Assembly: GCA_949751835.1 (NCBI GenBank)
Contig: CATKHK010000004.1
Span: forward strand, 310,001-374,000
DNA length: 64,000 bases
DNA from: Blepharisma japonicum
Lineage: Eukaryota > Ciliophora > Heterotrichea > Heterotrichida > Blepharismidae
Direction of reading: 5' to 3'
Below the pieces are notes generated by a model. The model saw only the letters and a list, made by a program, of their open reading frames with translations, did not search any database and had not been told where the DNA came from. How positions within the stretch are numbered: position 1 is the stretch's first letter; every line of letters begins with the position of its first letter. This document shows positions 10,741 through 21,921 of the stretch, in pieces. Both the position numbers and the translations under genes were made by a program.

Positions 10741-11331
10741 ATGGCAACAGAAGAAGACAGGATTAAACAAATCATGATGCAGCCTCTTCTCACTAATGGT
10801 GTTATCATGCAGCCGCGGCCTGGCCCAAATTATATTTGCCATCGTTGTGGAGAAAAAGGCCATTTTATCAAATTTTGCCCTACAAATGGAAACACAGCTT
10901 ATGACCTGAATCCAAAAAGGCTGAAAAGGCCCTCAGGAATCCCGACCACATTTTTGCAAGTCGTCCATAGTGTAAACGATCAAGAAAAAGAGTCATTGCT
11001 AGAGTTATCCACTGGACAATATGCAAGGCGTGTAGAAGATCATGGAGATTTTAAAGAAGCTATGAAAAAATCCATAAAAAAGCTGCCTGAGGAACTTTCT
11101 TGTAATTTATGCTTTAACCCGCCTAGAGTTGCAGTTATGACTAGATGCTGCAATTTAACATTTTGTTTTGAATGTATTTCCCCACAATTAGTGCCACCTG
11201 ATTATAAATGTCCAAAATGCCAAGCACCTAAACAGTATGTGCATTCATTAGTTCCAAATAATAGGATGAGGGAAATAGTGCAGGCAATTCAGAATGGAAC
11301 GTTTAAGTCATATGAACCACAAGTAGCTTAA
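10741..11331 (+). CDS. Mpe1/RBBP6-like zinc-knuckle and RING protein
   Basis: 196 residues without introns. A CCHC zinc knuckle (C33, C36, H41, C46 in YICHRCGEKGHFIKFC) is followed by a linker with GIPTTFL and a C-terminal RING/U-box-like domain (C121-C160: CNLCFNPPRVAV...CCNLTFCFECI...CPKC). This order and the sequences HFIKFCPTNG and RPSGIP match Mpe1/RBBP6, the subunit of the pre-mRNA 3'-end cleavage and polyadenylation factor. Odd: the N-terminal ubiquitin-like DWNN domain, normal for the family, is absent; the zinc knuckle starts by residue 31, and upstream lies a divergent gene 250 bp away. Either the domain is lost or encoded elsewhere. Nuclear localisation is inferred. Confidence 0.75.
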   Translation: MATEEDRIKQIMMQPLLTNGVIMQPRPGPNYICHRCGEKGHFIKFCPTNGNTAYDLNPKRLKRPSGIPTTFLQVVHSVNDQEKESLLELSTGQYARRVEDHGDFKEAMKKSIKKLPEELSCNLCFNPPRVAVMTRCCNLTFCFECISPQLVPPDYKCPKCQAPKQYVHSLVPNNRMREIVQAIQNGTFKSYEPQVA

Positions 11332-11900
11332 TAACGTAAATAAAAAATAATTACTGGAAATATAAATTTGTCTAAATTTAATCATTTAATATCTAAATAA
11401 TAATTATTGATAATAAGATATGTCTTAAATTCATAATGGTTTAGTTATTCATGCAATTATTAGAATTTTAATAACCTCATTAATACCCTTATTTTTTGAA
11501 GCAAGGTAACCCATATATCTACGGACATTTATGCCAAACGAACTAGGTAAATCTTTATCATTACATTTATGTCAATAGAGTCAACAGATACTCAAAAAAA
11601 TTAACAGTTAGCAAAGATAAATCAATTCTCACAAGCCTTACATAATTAAACTATATCCAGCAATAGAGATTTCCTAAAATACTGATATTAAAATAATCAA
11701 TATCTTTATCAATCATTATTATTTCAGCTTAAAAAAAAATTTAAACAGTCTATATAAAACTGATTTTTAAACCGGATGAATTTTTAATCTATAGTAATTG
11801 AGGAATCAAATTGAAATTCATATTAAAAAATATTACTTTCTCGGCTTTATTCTTCATAACTTTCTGTATTTTTACTTGTCAGTGCGGACATTTATAAAAC
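11332..11900. other. AT-rich intergenic spacer
   Basis: About 570 bases between two genes on the plus strand. I see no open frame, repeat or RNA gene. It should hold the promoter of the PH-domain kinase. Confidence 0.5.
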
Positions 11901-13370
11901 ATGCCATGTATTTTTGATCAGCCAGATGATGATTTCTGTGAAACTTTTTGGGCATACATATCAAAAAAGGCGTCAGAAAGACAACAAATTAGTTTAAATA
12001 GTTCCTGCCATCATGGATATCTCACCTTTTTACATAAGAGTAATCTAAAAAGAAGATATTTTATATTAAAAGACTCTTTTTTATATTACTGCAAGGTAAA
12101 AATTATACAGTCATACAAAGATCTTAGAGTAATAAAGTACACAAATATATCATGGAAAAGGCTTGAAGTTTTCACAGAAACTCAAGAAAAACTCGAAAAA
12201 TTTGGTTTTAAAATAATTGGAAGCCGAGGTAGCATGGATTTTTACGTTGATAACGAAGATTCATTAGCAAAATGACTGCCTTGTCTCCAGCAGCAAATGA
12301 TTAATATTGATATAGAAGACGACTATATTTTCATCAAAGAAGTCGGAAAAGGGAACTTCGGATACGTTTTCGAAGGAGAGTGTATTGAAAATAGATCAAA
12401 AGTCGCTATCAAATCCATCACAAAATCTATGGTCAAACGAAGCTATCTCGAACGAATAGTTAAAGAAATCGAAATTCTTCGAAAAATCAGACATCCATAT
12501 ATTGTAAATATTTTACGCGTCTATGAAAGTGAAGATTGCGTACACCTAGTCTTAGACTACGTTGAAGGTGGAGAACTCTACAAAACAATTCTTGAAAGAG
12601 GTAAATTCAGTGAAAGAAAAGTTGCTAAATTTGCGAATAAATTTTTACAACTAATGGTTTTTATGCAAGAAAGAAACATTGTACATAGAGATTTAAAGCC
12701 AGAAAATATTCTTTTAGTGAATAAAAATAGGATTACCAATTTCAAATTATGTGACTTTGGCTTTGCAGAAGAAGCCAGTGAAGAAGGGCTTGATTTAGTG
12801 TGCGGATCGCCAGGATATGTAGCCCCTGAAATATTAAATCAACAAAAATATTATTTTAAAGCTGATGTTTTCAGCCTTGGGATTATATTGTATATATTGT
12901 ACTTTTAACTTAGATTGAGTGGAAGAGCTCCTTTTTCAGGACTTAAAGCAGCAGAAATTCTGAAAAAAAATAAAAAATGCCACATAGTATTTTATAATAA
13001 ATATTGAAGAAGTATCAGCCCAGAAGCTGTGGCTTTTGTATCAAAATTGACTGATATATCACCACTTTCTCGATACTCAGCAGTTGAGGCATTAAATGAC
13101 AAATGGCTTCAAATGAATCACAAAAAACAAAAATTCAACGAAGCCGAAAAAACATTTATTCCATTAGAAATCCCAGTAGTTTCTCCACAAACTAGAGACC
13201 CAGATTGACAGTCCGGGACTGACAAAATTTTAAGCATTTATGACATGAAAAAATTATCGAAAAATGAGCCTTTAAAAAAAATGACTGAATTGCGCAGACC
13301 AAGCAATACTCATATTAAAGGAGTTATTAAAGAGCTCCGAATGTTCGATTTGGCGCTAATGAAACGATAA
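11901..13370 (+). CDS. PH-domain serine/threonine protein kinase
   Basis: 484 residues. A 15-nt intron gtacttttaacttag (12899-12913) lies inside the kinase domain and its removal skips a TAA; in-frame TGA codons are Trp. Residues ~38-125 resemble a PH domain (HHGYLTFLHKSNLKRRYFIL... ending before KW). The kinase domain starts near residue 140: Gly-rich loop GKGNFG (149-154), Lys171 in VAIK, HRDLKPEN (262-269, catalytic Asp264), DFG (285-287), and a GSPGYVAPEI activation segment. After the domain (~400) comes a charged tail. PH domains usually bring kinases to phosphoinositides in membranes; the kinase looks like the CAMK/AGC side of the tree. Its 3' end is 11 bp from the convergent epimerase gene. 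Confidence 0.85.
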
Positions 13371-13381
13371 TTTATATATAA

Positions 13382-14380
13382 TTAAATAACTGTCTTTGAG
13401 TTTCTAGCAAATCTCCAGTCATCTTCGCATATGTCGCTAAGCGTTTTTTCTGATTTCCAATTTAACTCTCTATTAGCCTTGCTTGGATTTGCTAGCAAAA
13501 CGTCAACATCTCCAGGCCGTCTTTCAATAACACTTTTATTGATTTCTCTATTTATCGCTTTTTCATAAGCTTCAACTACTTCTTTGACACTGGAACCTTT
13601 TCCTGTGCCTAAGTTATAAATTTTTACACCAGGTGTCAAATTTAATAAAGCGGAAATATGACCTTGAGCCAAATCAACGACATGAATATAATCTCTAATT
13701 GCAGTACCATCTGGAGTATTATAATCGTCGCCAAATATATTTAACTGAGGCAAACTTCCTAAAGCTACACGCTGTATATAAGGAAGCAAGTTATTTGGGA
13801 TTCCTCTAGGGTCTTCTCCAATCAGTCCTGACGGATGAGCACCCACAGCATTAAAATAGCGCAAAATTATAGCCTGAAACTCTGAATCACTTTTAGCATA
13901 ATCACCTATCATAGTTTCTGAAATAAGTTTTGTCTGTCCATATACATTTTCAGGCTCAAGGATATCGTCTTCTGAATGTGGGAGAGTTTTTTCTTTATAT
14001 ACACAAGCAGTACTTGAAAAAATCAATTTTTTCACTCTGTGATTTTTCATAGCTTTTATTAAATTCAATGTTCCAACAACATTGACATCATAATACAATA
14101 AAGGAGCACTCATACTCTCTCCTACTGCTTTTTTCGCTGCTAAATGTATTACAGAATCAATAGATTCCGCAAATACAGTGTCTAAAAATTCTGGATTTCT
14201 TATATCTCCTTGGTGAAAAATAAGTTTTTCCTCAAGGATCAATTTTTGGAGATTTTCCAGGACTGATAAATTTGTGTTTGACAAATCATCAATAATATGG
14301 ATTTTCTCAAAATGAGCAGAAAGCTCGACAACTATATGAGCGCCTATGTAACCAAGACCACCTGTGACTAATACGCTCAT
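13382..14380 (-). CDS. galE: UDP-glucose 4-epimerase
   Basis: 332 residues starting at MSVLVTGGLGYIG (ATG 14380; the longer open frame would overlap the divergent gene). It interconverts UDP-glucose and UDP-galactose with bound NAD+ and supplies UDP-Gal for glycans. Short-chain dehydrogenase features: TGGLGYIG nucleotide loop (6-13), DDLSN, FSSTACVY (121-128), catalytic Tyr147 and Lys151 in YGQTK, and substrate-binding LRYFNAVGAHPSG and PDGTAIRDYIHVVDLA, all characteristic of GalE. Full length for the family. No in-frame TGA. It is divergent from the ferredoxin reductase gene with 32 bp between the start codons. Confidence 0.93.
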   Translation of the reverse strand: MSVLVTGGLGYIGAHIVVELSAHFEKIHIIDDLSNTNLSVLENLQKLILEEKLIFHQGDIRNPEFLDTVFAESIDSVIHLAAKKAVGESMSAPLLYYDVNVVGTLNLIKAMKNHRVKKLIFSSTACVYKEKTLPHSEDDILEPENVYGQTKLISETMIGDYAKSDSEFQAIILRYFNAVGAHPSGLIGEDPRGIPNNLLPYIQRVALGSLPQLNIFGDDYNTPDGTAIRDYIHVVDLAQGHISALLNLTPGVKIYNLGTGKGSSVKEVVEAYEKAINREINKSVIERRPGDVDVLLANPSKANRELNWKSEKTLSDICEDDWRFARNSKTVI

Positions 14381-14412
14381 ATTTTTATTAATAAATATGT
14401 AATAAGTTTCCA
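14381..14412. promoter_or_regulatory. 32-bp divergent intergenic region
   Basis: The start codons of galE (minus, 14380) and the ferredoxin reductase (plus, 14413) are only 32 bp apart, nearly all A/T. Both 5' leaders and core promoters must fit here or extend into the neighbour's coding sequence. No specific motif can be named. Confidence 0.5.
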
Positions 14413-15778
14413 ATGGCACTGAGATTTTCACTAGTAGGCTCTGGCCCAGCTGCATTTTTTACTGCAAAATCTTTACTGAAATCCATCCCAAACTGTAAAA
14501 TTGATATTTTTGAAAAATTCCCTACACCTTATGGATTAATTCGATATGGGGTAGCTCCAGATCATCCTGAAATAAAAAATGTTATTACTGAATTTTCGCA
14601 ATTAGGACAATTAGATCAGGTAAGATTTTTTGGAAATATTAAAATTGTAAAAAATTATATAGGGAACTGATATCACACATAGTCAATTAATAGAAAATTA
14701 TTCAGCTGTAATTTATGCGCATGGGTCAAGTTCTGATAAATCACTTGATATAATAGGCGGACACTTATCGAAATCTGCAAGGTCCTTTGTAGAATGATAC
14801 AATGCTTTACCTGGCTGTGATGATTTCAGTTTGAAAGGAATAAAAAAGGTAGCTATTATTGGAAATGGGAATGTTGCTATAGATTTAGTAAGAATTATGG
14901 GAAGCCCTATAGACCGCTTAGAAAAAACTGATATTTCTAATAAAGCACTAGAAGAGCTAAAGAGTAGCCAAATAGAAAATATTGAAGTTATAGGAAGAAG
15001 AGGAGCAATACAAAGCGCAATGACGGTAAAAGAGCTTAGAATGCTCTCAAATATACAAGGAATTTCGATAAGAGTGTTTGAAGATGAAATCAGAGACAGT
15101 CTTAATGAAAATAGCAGAAAAGAAATTGACCCAAATTATGATAAAGAACTTTTTGCCAATACCAGGGCAAGAAAAAGGCTATTTGATCTAATTAATTCTT
15201 TCCCAAGAGAGCATAAACCAAATGCAAAAGTTAAGATTGATTTTAGGTATTTATTGTCTCCCATAAGGTATGAGCAAGGCGTTTTAACATTGCAGAAAAA
15301 TACTTTGACGGGGATTCCTTATAAACAAACAGCAAGACCTATAGATTCTACTATAGAAATTCCGTGTGACCTTTTATTCCGTAGCATTGGATATAAAGGG
15401 ATTCACATAGATGGAGAGCTGCCTTACGATCGTAAAGAAGGAATATTAATTAACACAGAAGGAAAAATTTCAGAAAATACTTATGTTTCAGGATGGGCTA
15501 AAACTGGGCCATATGGAGTAATTGATGCTACTATGAGGAGCTCATTTGTAAAAAATATATAGGAAACTGCTGAAACTATCATAAAAGACTATAATAAAGG
15601 AGTTTTCACACAAAAAGAAGATAAAATACACAAAATTTTGGAAAATAAGCCTTTTGTGACTTTTCAAGATTGGCTTAAAATTGATGCTTATGAAATTTCA
15701 CAAGGAAAATTATTAGGAAAACCTAGAGAAAAAGTAAAAAATATTGAAAAAATGCTTGAAATAGCTTTAAATAGGTAA
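14413..15778 (+). CDS. Adrenodoxin/ferredoxin-NADP+ reductase (mitochondrial type)
   Basis: 444 residues in three exons (78, 295 and 72 codons with stop). Introns are gtaaaaaattatatag (14647-14662, 16 nt) and gtaaaaaatatatag (15548-15562, 15 nt); both removals keep the frame. It is an FAD enzyme passing electrons from NADPH to a [2Fe-2S] ferredoxin for Fe-S cluster or cofactor synthesis. Motifs: FAD loop VGSGPAA (8-14), PTPYGLIRYGVAPDHPEIKN, NADP site IIGNGNVAIDLVR, RRGAIQSAMTVKELR, and C-terminal GWAKTGPYGVIDATM near the second FAD contact. Length matches the family. A TGA codes Trp in SFVEWYNALPG. No long targeting peptide is visible, so mitochondrial location is from family knowledge only. 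Confidence 0.9.
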
Positions 15779-15787
15779 TAGATAAAT

Positions 15788-16495
15788 ATGGGTTGTGCCA
15801 AATCTAGGTTAATCCCTCCTTCTCAAGCCAAAATGCTAGGCTCCCAACTAAGCCTAAAGACAGCTGACGGAAATACAATACAAGCCCAATATTTCAATCA
15901 AGGTTATAATGTGACTTTAATTATTTCTCATGGATGTGACGAAGATTTCGGCCAAATCGAAGAGTGAGTAAAAAATAATTTATTGCAAACGTTAAAAGCG
16001 AATATTTTCATATATGAATATTCGTATTTTAATGATGGGGAAACTCAAGTATCTGAATTTGGCTACTCAGATTGTGAATCAGCGTTTTGGTTTGTTTATG
16101 AATGCTTAAGGACTTCTCGATCCAAAATTTTTCTATATGGAAGATCTATAGGTGTCGCCCCTAGCTGCCATCTAGCCGAAAAATACCCAGATGTCGGTGG
16201 CCTAATATTACAAGGCCCTTTAAATTATAATATCAGAGGAAATTCTGATAATAAATTCACGTTTCCTAGAGAGATGTTCCCTAGTATTGAAAAAATGAAA
16301 AACATTAGATGTCCTATACTGGTAATTCATGGGAATAAAGACGATAGCGCTATTATGCCAAGTGCAAATGAGCTGTATAAGTCATGTAGAAGCAGCCAGA
16401 AACAATGGCATTCGTTAGGAGTAGATCAAAATGCAGAACCATGCCAGGAAGAAGTATTGGAGACTATTAAGCATTTTATGGATAAGTCTATATAA
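15788..16495 (+). CDS. ABHD17-like alpha/beta hydrolase (possible depalmitoylase)
   Basis: 235 residues from ATG 15788; one TGA is Trp (IEEWVKN). The N-terminus MGCAKS fits myristoylation at Gly2 and palmitoylation at Cys3, so the protein probably sits on membranes. The serine-hydrolase core shows HGCDEDFGQ, nucleophile elbow GRSIG (Ser120) and CPILVIHGNKDDSAI with the acid Asp185/186. ABHD17 proteins remove palmitate from membrane proteins. Odd: the usual GAGHND motif carrying the catalytic His is not clear; candidates are His in KQWHSLG or ETIKHF. It follows the reductase stop by only 9 bp and in the same frame (TAA TAG ATA AAT ATG). Confidence 0.75.
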
Positions 16496-16645
16496 AATCT
16501 TTGTATGATAAATATATCAAGACAAAATTATGGGTTTGGGCATCTTTTTAATTTAAACTGTTTTTAATTTTTTAATGCTTATTTTAACTTCTTTTTCCCT
16601 ATAAATATCACTAATCCATAAAAATCATATGATAACTAATAAAAG

Positions 16646-17983
16646 ATGTCTGAGGTAAACTGTTTTTCTCCCTGCTGTTCAAATGTCCCTATAATATTTT
16701 GCGACTGTGCAGATTCCTTTACTTTTATATGTGAAGAGCACGCTATTCCTCATTGTGAGTCTGAAGGACTGCACCATTACTCCAAAATCTACACAAAAAT
16801 AAATGAAGAGTCAAGAAAATCTGCCATTGAAACCGTTTATTATTTAAAAGCCGAACTTGAAAAGCTTCGTAGCACAATTCTTCAAGAATCGTCCTCATTA
16901 ATTACTCATATCCAGCAGGTAACTGAAAATGCATTAAATGATATTAAAATGTGTGATGAGCAGCTCAAAGAGATTATATCACAAATTTCTCAAATAAATG
17001 AAATTAATAATTCGAAGCCTTTATGTTTTGCAGAATCGCTGTTAAAAATAAAACCTGACGAAATTTGCAAAATTAGAGAGAAAAATCTGCCAAAATTGTA
17101 TTTAAATAAAATAAGCCATAATGCTGTGGAAAGACTCTTTAGATTAGACTCTTTAGACAAAATATGCCAAGGTTTTACTCAAAAGCGTTTAGGTGCTTAT
17201 AAAGATAGCCTTCCAATGAAAACTAATATCATAAAATTTGTGTGAAGCTGCTCAAGTAAAAAACTCAGCCATTTTGATGCTGAAAGCCAAAATGCTTATC
17301 AGATAGATCTTATAAACTTTAAAGCTGATCAAAATCTTGATCAATATGGATCAAAATGTTTACTTCCAGATGGAAGCCTATTTTACTATGGTAACGGAGC
17401 CCACTTTATTATATCTCCATCAAATGAAATTACAGAAATTACAATGCACTCAGAATGCTATAATGGGTGTTCTGCATATTCTGATGATTTTGTGTACATT
17501 TTAGCTGGAAGTCCACCATGCTCCCAAAAATATAATTTATCTACATCTGAGTGAATTACTCTTGCAACTTTCCCTATAAATGGTATTTATTCGTCTTGTG
17601 CTTTATATGAAGATTTTATATTTGTTGGAGGCAGAGATTCAACCAAAGCAGTGTATTATGATATTATAAATAATTCTTATAGTGAAATTCCTTTGATTTT
17701 GGGGACTATGACTTCTAAAACATTTTTAGTTAGAAAAGAATCAATTTTTCTACTTGAGTTTTCAAAACAAATTTATGAGTGCAAAGGAGATTTTAATAGC
17801 TGGACTAGCGTAGGAAATTGTGAAAATGTTGATGGCAATGCACCCGTTATTGGATATTCAGTGCATCATAAAAAGAAAATGTATTTTGTCAATTATTATG
17901 GGGTTTATGCGTTTGATTTGGCAAATAAAAATGTCGAACAAGTGAAGACATTGCCAGATTCATCATCAACTGTCTGGATTTAA
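16646..17983 (+). CDS. B-box-like/coiled-coil/kelch-like family protein, copy A
   Basis: 445 residues in one frame with TGA as Trp. Copy A of a family that recurs six more times in the window. Layout: a zinc-binding B-box-like N-terminus (about 6-50: C-x4-C-x8-C-x-C-x7-C-x2-H then H/C residues, in CFSPCCSNVP and FICEEHAIPHCESEGLHHYSK), a helical coiled coil of ~100 residues, a short linker, then a beta-propeller-like C-terminus of ~230 residues. The family hallmark KCLLPDGSLFYYG opens the propeller, and later strands include YFVNYYGVYAFDL. The design resembles TRIM-type proteins without RING. Function unknown; binding partners or ubiquitin pathways are only inference. Confidence 0.7.
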
Positions 17984-18087
17984 TTAAACAGTTTTAGGTA
18001 TTATATTTAAAATTTTTGCATTTAATTAAAAACTATCTGTATTATTTTTAACTATATTTTATTAATTTAAAAAGTAAAAAGATTATC

Positions 18088-18281
18088 ATGGAGAGTTATC
18101 ATATGCAGGAGCAACTCCTATATAAAAAGTAATTAATATTCATAGTGTTGAAAATGAGAAAGAAACAGATAAAGAGAATGGCCTTATTATTAAGGACAAC
18201 TTAAAAGTTTTGATACCTGAAATTAAATCGCAAAGCAATAATCAAATTATTAACATTCCGAAATCGAAAGCAAAACATTAA
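18088..18281 (+). CDS. Possible small gene with a 17-nt intron
   Basis: An ATG at 18088 opens 13 codons, then gtaattaatattcatag (18129-18145, 17 nt) could be an intron; joining gives 58 charged residues to TAA 18279-18281 (ending IINIPKSKAKH). Both sides are open in the needed frames, and codon content looks coding, but 17 nt is longer than the 15-16 nt introns elsewhere here. It may instead be a remnant of a larger gene. No family recognised. Confidence 0.3.
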
Positions 18282-18379
18282 GAATTACAAAAGGCTAATC
18301 AAATAAAAGAGCAATGTTGAATGCAAAAAATAAACTGAAATAAATCTTTAACTTAGTTAAGCGTTAGGTCTTTAAGATC

Positions 18380-18795
18380 TTACTTCCACAGGTGGCTTTC
18401 TGCACGGTTTCGAACAAGCCCTTCTGGTGGCACAAAGAATTGGTGGTTTTCAACTTTGGTAACTTCTGGCTTCTCTGTTGCGGCATTTCTCATTGGCTCA
18501 TAGATCTTTGCTATAAATCTCATTTCAAATTTATCGCTTCGCCCATATAATTACTCCCCTCCAATCTGCTCATTATCCTGGCTATTATCTGAAATCTTTA
18601 TTCTTACTTAACTAGTTGCTAGGGTTAGAAGAAATCGCAAGTAACTTTCCGTCGGATTAGGTCACAAAGCATCAGTTTTGTGCTTGGACCATTGCCTAGT
18701 ATACCTAATATTGGCGGACCATCTCCTGACTCCAAAAAGCCATACATGGATATGCATAGGTCACTGCTATCACGAGAGCAGGGATATCACACGCC
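18380..18795 (-). pseudogene. Decayed gene, unknown family (GC-richer island)
   Basis: The minus strand holds two clearly protein-like stretches in a locally GC-richer block. The downstream one ends naturally at TAA 18380: YGRSDKFEMRFIAKIYE, then NHQFFVPPEGLVRNRAESHLWK before the stop. Just upstream in the same frame DNSQDNEQIGGE is separated by a TAA. Further upstream a different frame reads PCSRDSSDLCISMYGFLE and GDGPPILGILGNGPSTKLML, then stops. No 15-16 nt intron repairs the joins. I infer the 3' portion of a once real gene now broken. I could not recognise the family. Confidence 0.4.
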
Positions 18796-19228
18796 ATTTG
18801 ATGTATATCAGATATAATTGTTAGTACGCACAATTTTATCTTTGATCGAGGATGAATTTCCATAAGAGCTATTTTTAGGGATCAAAACCCTTCATCGAGA
18901 TTAAATCCTTCAACAGAACTGCAAGGTAATATATTAGAAATTCGCTCGATCTTTACATTTTTTAATCGCTAGTAATGATGATAATTAAAAAGGACCAAGC
19001 TAAAATTAATAATCAAAATTCGGATATTTCAAAATAGGTTAAAAAAGAATCCAATATCATAACAAGAGAATTTTTAAATGTTTTCCTATTTATAAAAACA
19101 TAACAATAATCTAGATTAAACTATCTTTAACAAATAACTTATAACTTCAAATAAAATTCATTATAACCCAAATTACTTATAATTATTTTTTCATTCACTC
19201 AGAAAATCTTTTTTGTTTAAAAATTTCA

Positions 19229-19407
19229 ATATAGTTATATTCTGACGATTTTGATTTAAAACAAATGTTAATATGAAAATCTAAGATTCAAAATTTTTTA
19301 TTGAAGGATACATATTAATTGATAGATTCATTGGCGTTGATGAAATTAGTTTATTGTATTTAATATAAAAATGATAAAGCTAATTACATTTTAATAGCTA
19401 ATAATTA
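19229..19407 (+). repeat. 5' flank shared by histidine kinase copies 1 and 2
   Basis: The ~180 bases before copy 1 (from aatatagttatattctgacg to the ATG) recur before copy 2 at 22649-23005, where they are split by a ~150-bp insertion. The duplication unit therefore included the promoter. The rest of 18796-19228 is AT-rich with nothing recognisable. Confidence 0.65.
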
Positions 19408-21540
19408 ATGTCAAGTATTCAGCAGCAATGGTGGGATGAAGAAGTCAAAGACATGTACAAACTGATCATTTTTTACAGCTATATGCTAATTTCTGTCTCC
19501 CTCTTTCCTAGGATTTTATATTTCTTATATAGCCTCTCATCTGAATTAGGAATATACATAATCGTTTTATTTTCTGTACATTTGATGTGCATTTTGATTA
19601 TTAAACATTTTGAAAAGAAATCCTCATTATCCAAAACTATCGCTGCTATTATGTTTACAGAACTTTACTCACTTACTTGCTATCTCCCATCTATAAGTAA
19701 TAAAGAACATCTATGCTTAAGATGAATTTTCTCATTGGTATTAACAACACAATTTCAACTTCCTATAGTAAAAAGTAAGGTAATTTTCAATTTACTGCTT
19801 ATCAAGCATATTTTGATGTGGTATTATTTATCAATTGATATTGATATAATTAAAAAAACATATGATATAACTCCACTAATTGCTGCAACAGCAATTATTG
19901 TAGTTTGCAATATTGGCAACTATTATCGTCTAAAAATCTCATATGAAAGATTTGTTTTTTGCAAAGAAGTAGAAGATTCGAAGAAAAGATTCGAGCTAAT
20001 TACACAAGCACTTACTGATGGAATCTTAGTTATTTCTGTAAATAGAACAGTTGAATTTTATAATAGAAATACTCTTGAATTTCTAAACTGCAACCCTCTA
20101 GACATTTTCACTGAGCTTGAAAAATGTAAATATTGTGCGGATAAAAAAATATCCCAATTAAATCAATCTAATTTACTTATTGATGATATAAATTATATAT
20201 TTGAAAATGCTCAAGAGGGAGAAGTTGCACTAGGTGTTATTCAGTTAAACAATATTAATTTGGAATGGAAAGCAAAAAATATTATTTGAGAAAGAAATCA
20301 AGCTATATTTTTGACTATAAGGAATATCAATCAAATTATTGAACTAGAAAATTCAATTGCTAATGATCATATGAAAACAGTTCTATTAAGATCAGTTTCA
20401 CATGAGCTAAAAACTCCGCTTAACGCAATCTCTTTTTTTACAGATGAACTTTTAGAAAAACCAGTAGTTAAGATGCCAGATAGCGAAAAAGAAAAATTAA
20501 AATTAGTTTTAATTTCATCAAAGTTGATGCTTTCTCTAATAAATGATTTACTGGACTACTCAAAAATGCTTGCAGGAGCATTTTCTATAAATAAAACTAG
20601 CTCTGATATAAGACAAACTATTTATAATGCATGCGATTTGATTAGCATGCAAGCTAAAAAGAAAAATATAAGCTTGATTTACAGAATTGATCCCAACATC
20701 CCTGAATTAGTTTTTACTGATATTGTGAGATTCAGTCAAATTTTATTGAATCTGCTAAGTAATGCATTAAAATTTACTATCAAAGGGTACATAGAAATTT
20801 GTGTTTGAATTAATTCTGACAATAAACTTGAGTGCAAAGTAGAAGACACAGGAGTTGGTATAAGCAAAGAAGCACAAAAGAAATTATTCAGAGAATTCAG
20901 TACAAATTATGACCCTGTTTTGAATTCTCAAGGGAATGGATTAGGGCTATGAATATCAAATTTCTTAGTAAAATCATTAGGTGGCTCAGGGATAAAAGTC
21001 AAGTCAAAACTAGGAAAAGGATCACAGTTTCAATTCTTCATAGATACTTTTGAAAATCCACAAGATATAAGGAACTTCGAAGAAGTTCCTACCACTGATG
21101 AAGAAGTAGATTGGTTGGATTTTTACTTTAACAAAACTTTTAACGCTTCTTTAAATTCAAAAATCCTTATCGTGGATGACAATGAGCTTAATAGAATGAT
21201 TGTTGGTTCAATTTTAAGCCAAAATTCTATCAGCTATACTGAAGCCTCAAACGGAAAAGATGCCTTAAATAAAATTCTTGAGTGCAATAGCAAAGGATAT
21301 ATGTACTCAGCAATAATAATGGATTGTAATATGCCCGAAATGGATGGTTTTGAAGCGACAAGAGAAATAATCAAATTGCATCAAATGAGAAAAATAAATA
21401 AGATGCCAAGCATTATTGGCTATTCAGCATATAGTTCAGATGAGGACAGAAATGCCTGCTTTGAATGCGGAATGGTGGATTATTTAATGAAGCCCTCATC
21501 ATCAGAAAATATCATAAACTTAGTTAAACGGTATCTTTAG
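19408..21540 (+). CDS. Membrane hybrid histidine kinase, copy 1
   Basis: 710 residues, no introns, several TGA=Trp codons. Residues 1-~185 carry about five to six hydrophobic spans (YKLIIFYSYMLISVSLFPRI, YIIVLFSVHLMCILII, further ones to VVCNIGNYYR). A PAS-like sensor follows (~190-300, RFELITQALTDGILVISVN). The HisKA domain has phospho-acceptor His332 in SVSHELKTPLN; the HATPase has N-box Asn452 (LLSNALKF), DTGVGIS (480-486) and GNGLGLWIS. A REC domain ends the protein: ILIVDDNELNR, phospho-acceptor Asp639 in IIMDCNMPEMDG, and a conserved Lys in LMKPSS. It should autophosphorylate and pass phosphate to its own receiver, then by phosphorelay onwards. The ligand is unknown. First of a tandem cluster. 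Confidence 0.9.
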
Positions 21541-21921
21541 ATGACTGATATCAAAATTTTGGTATAAAAATACACTTTATATTATTGAGATCCCTATTTG
21601 AAATAAAAAATATTTTAAATTAATTTCTTAATAATTTTATTCTATATTATTCAATTTAAAATCTTTAAGTTTTCTTGGTAAAAATGAATACAATATAGCA
21701 AAATTCTCAACTTAAAAAATTTTTAAAAATATTAAATTTTCAATTTCCATCTCATGCAATAATAATTTAAAAAATTATTAATTTCATTTTTAATATAGTC
21801 TTTAAGTCCTTAAAATTATATCTCAAGCTCTAAATTAATTTATTATTTATATTTAACTTTCAAACTTTTAATTGCCATTTAATCTAAATTAGTTTATTTT
21901 TAAAATATTACAAAATTAATA
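21541..21921 (+). repeat. Duplicated 3' flank of histidine kinase copy 1
   Basis: About 380 bases that align by eye with 25086-25479, the spacer between copy 2 and copy 3 (shared tattattgagatccctattt, taatttcttaataatttta, and tttatttttaaaatattaca just before the next ATG). The spacer was duplicated together with the kinase genes. Confidence 0.65.
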
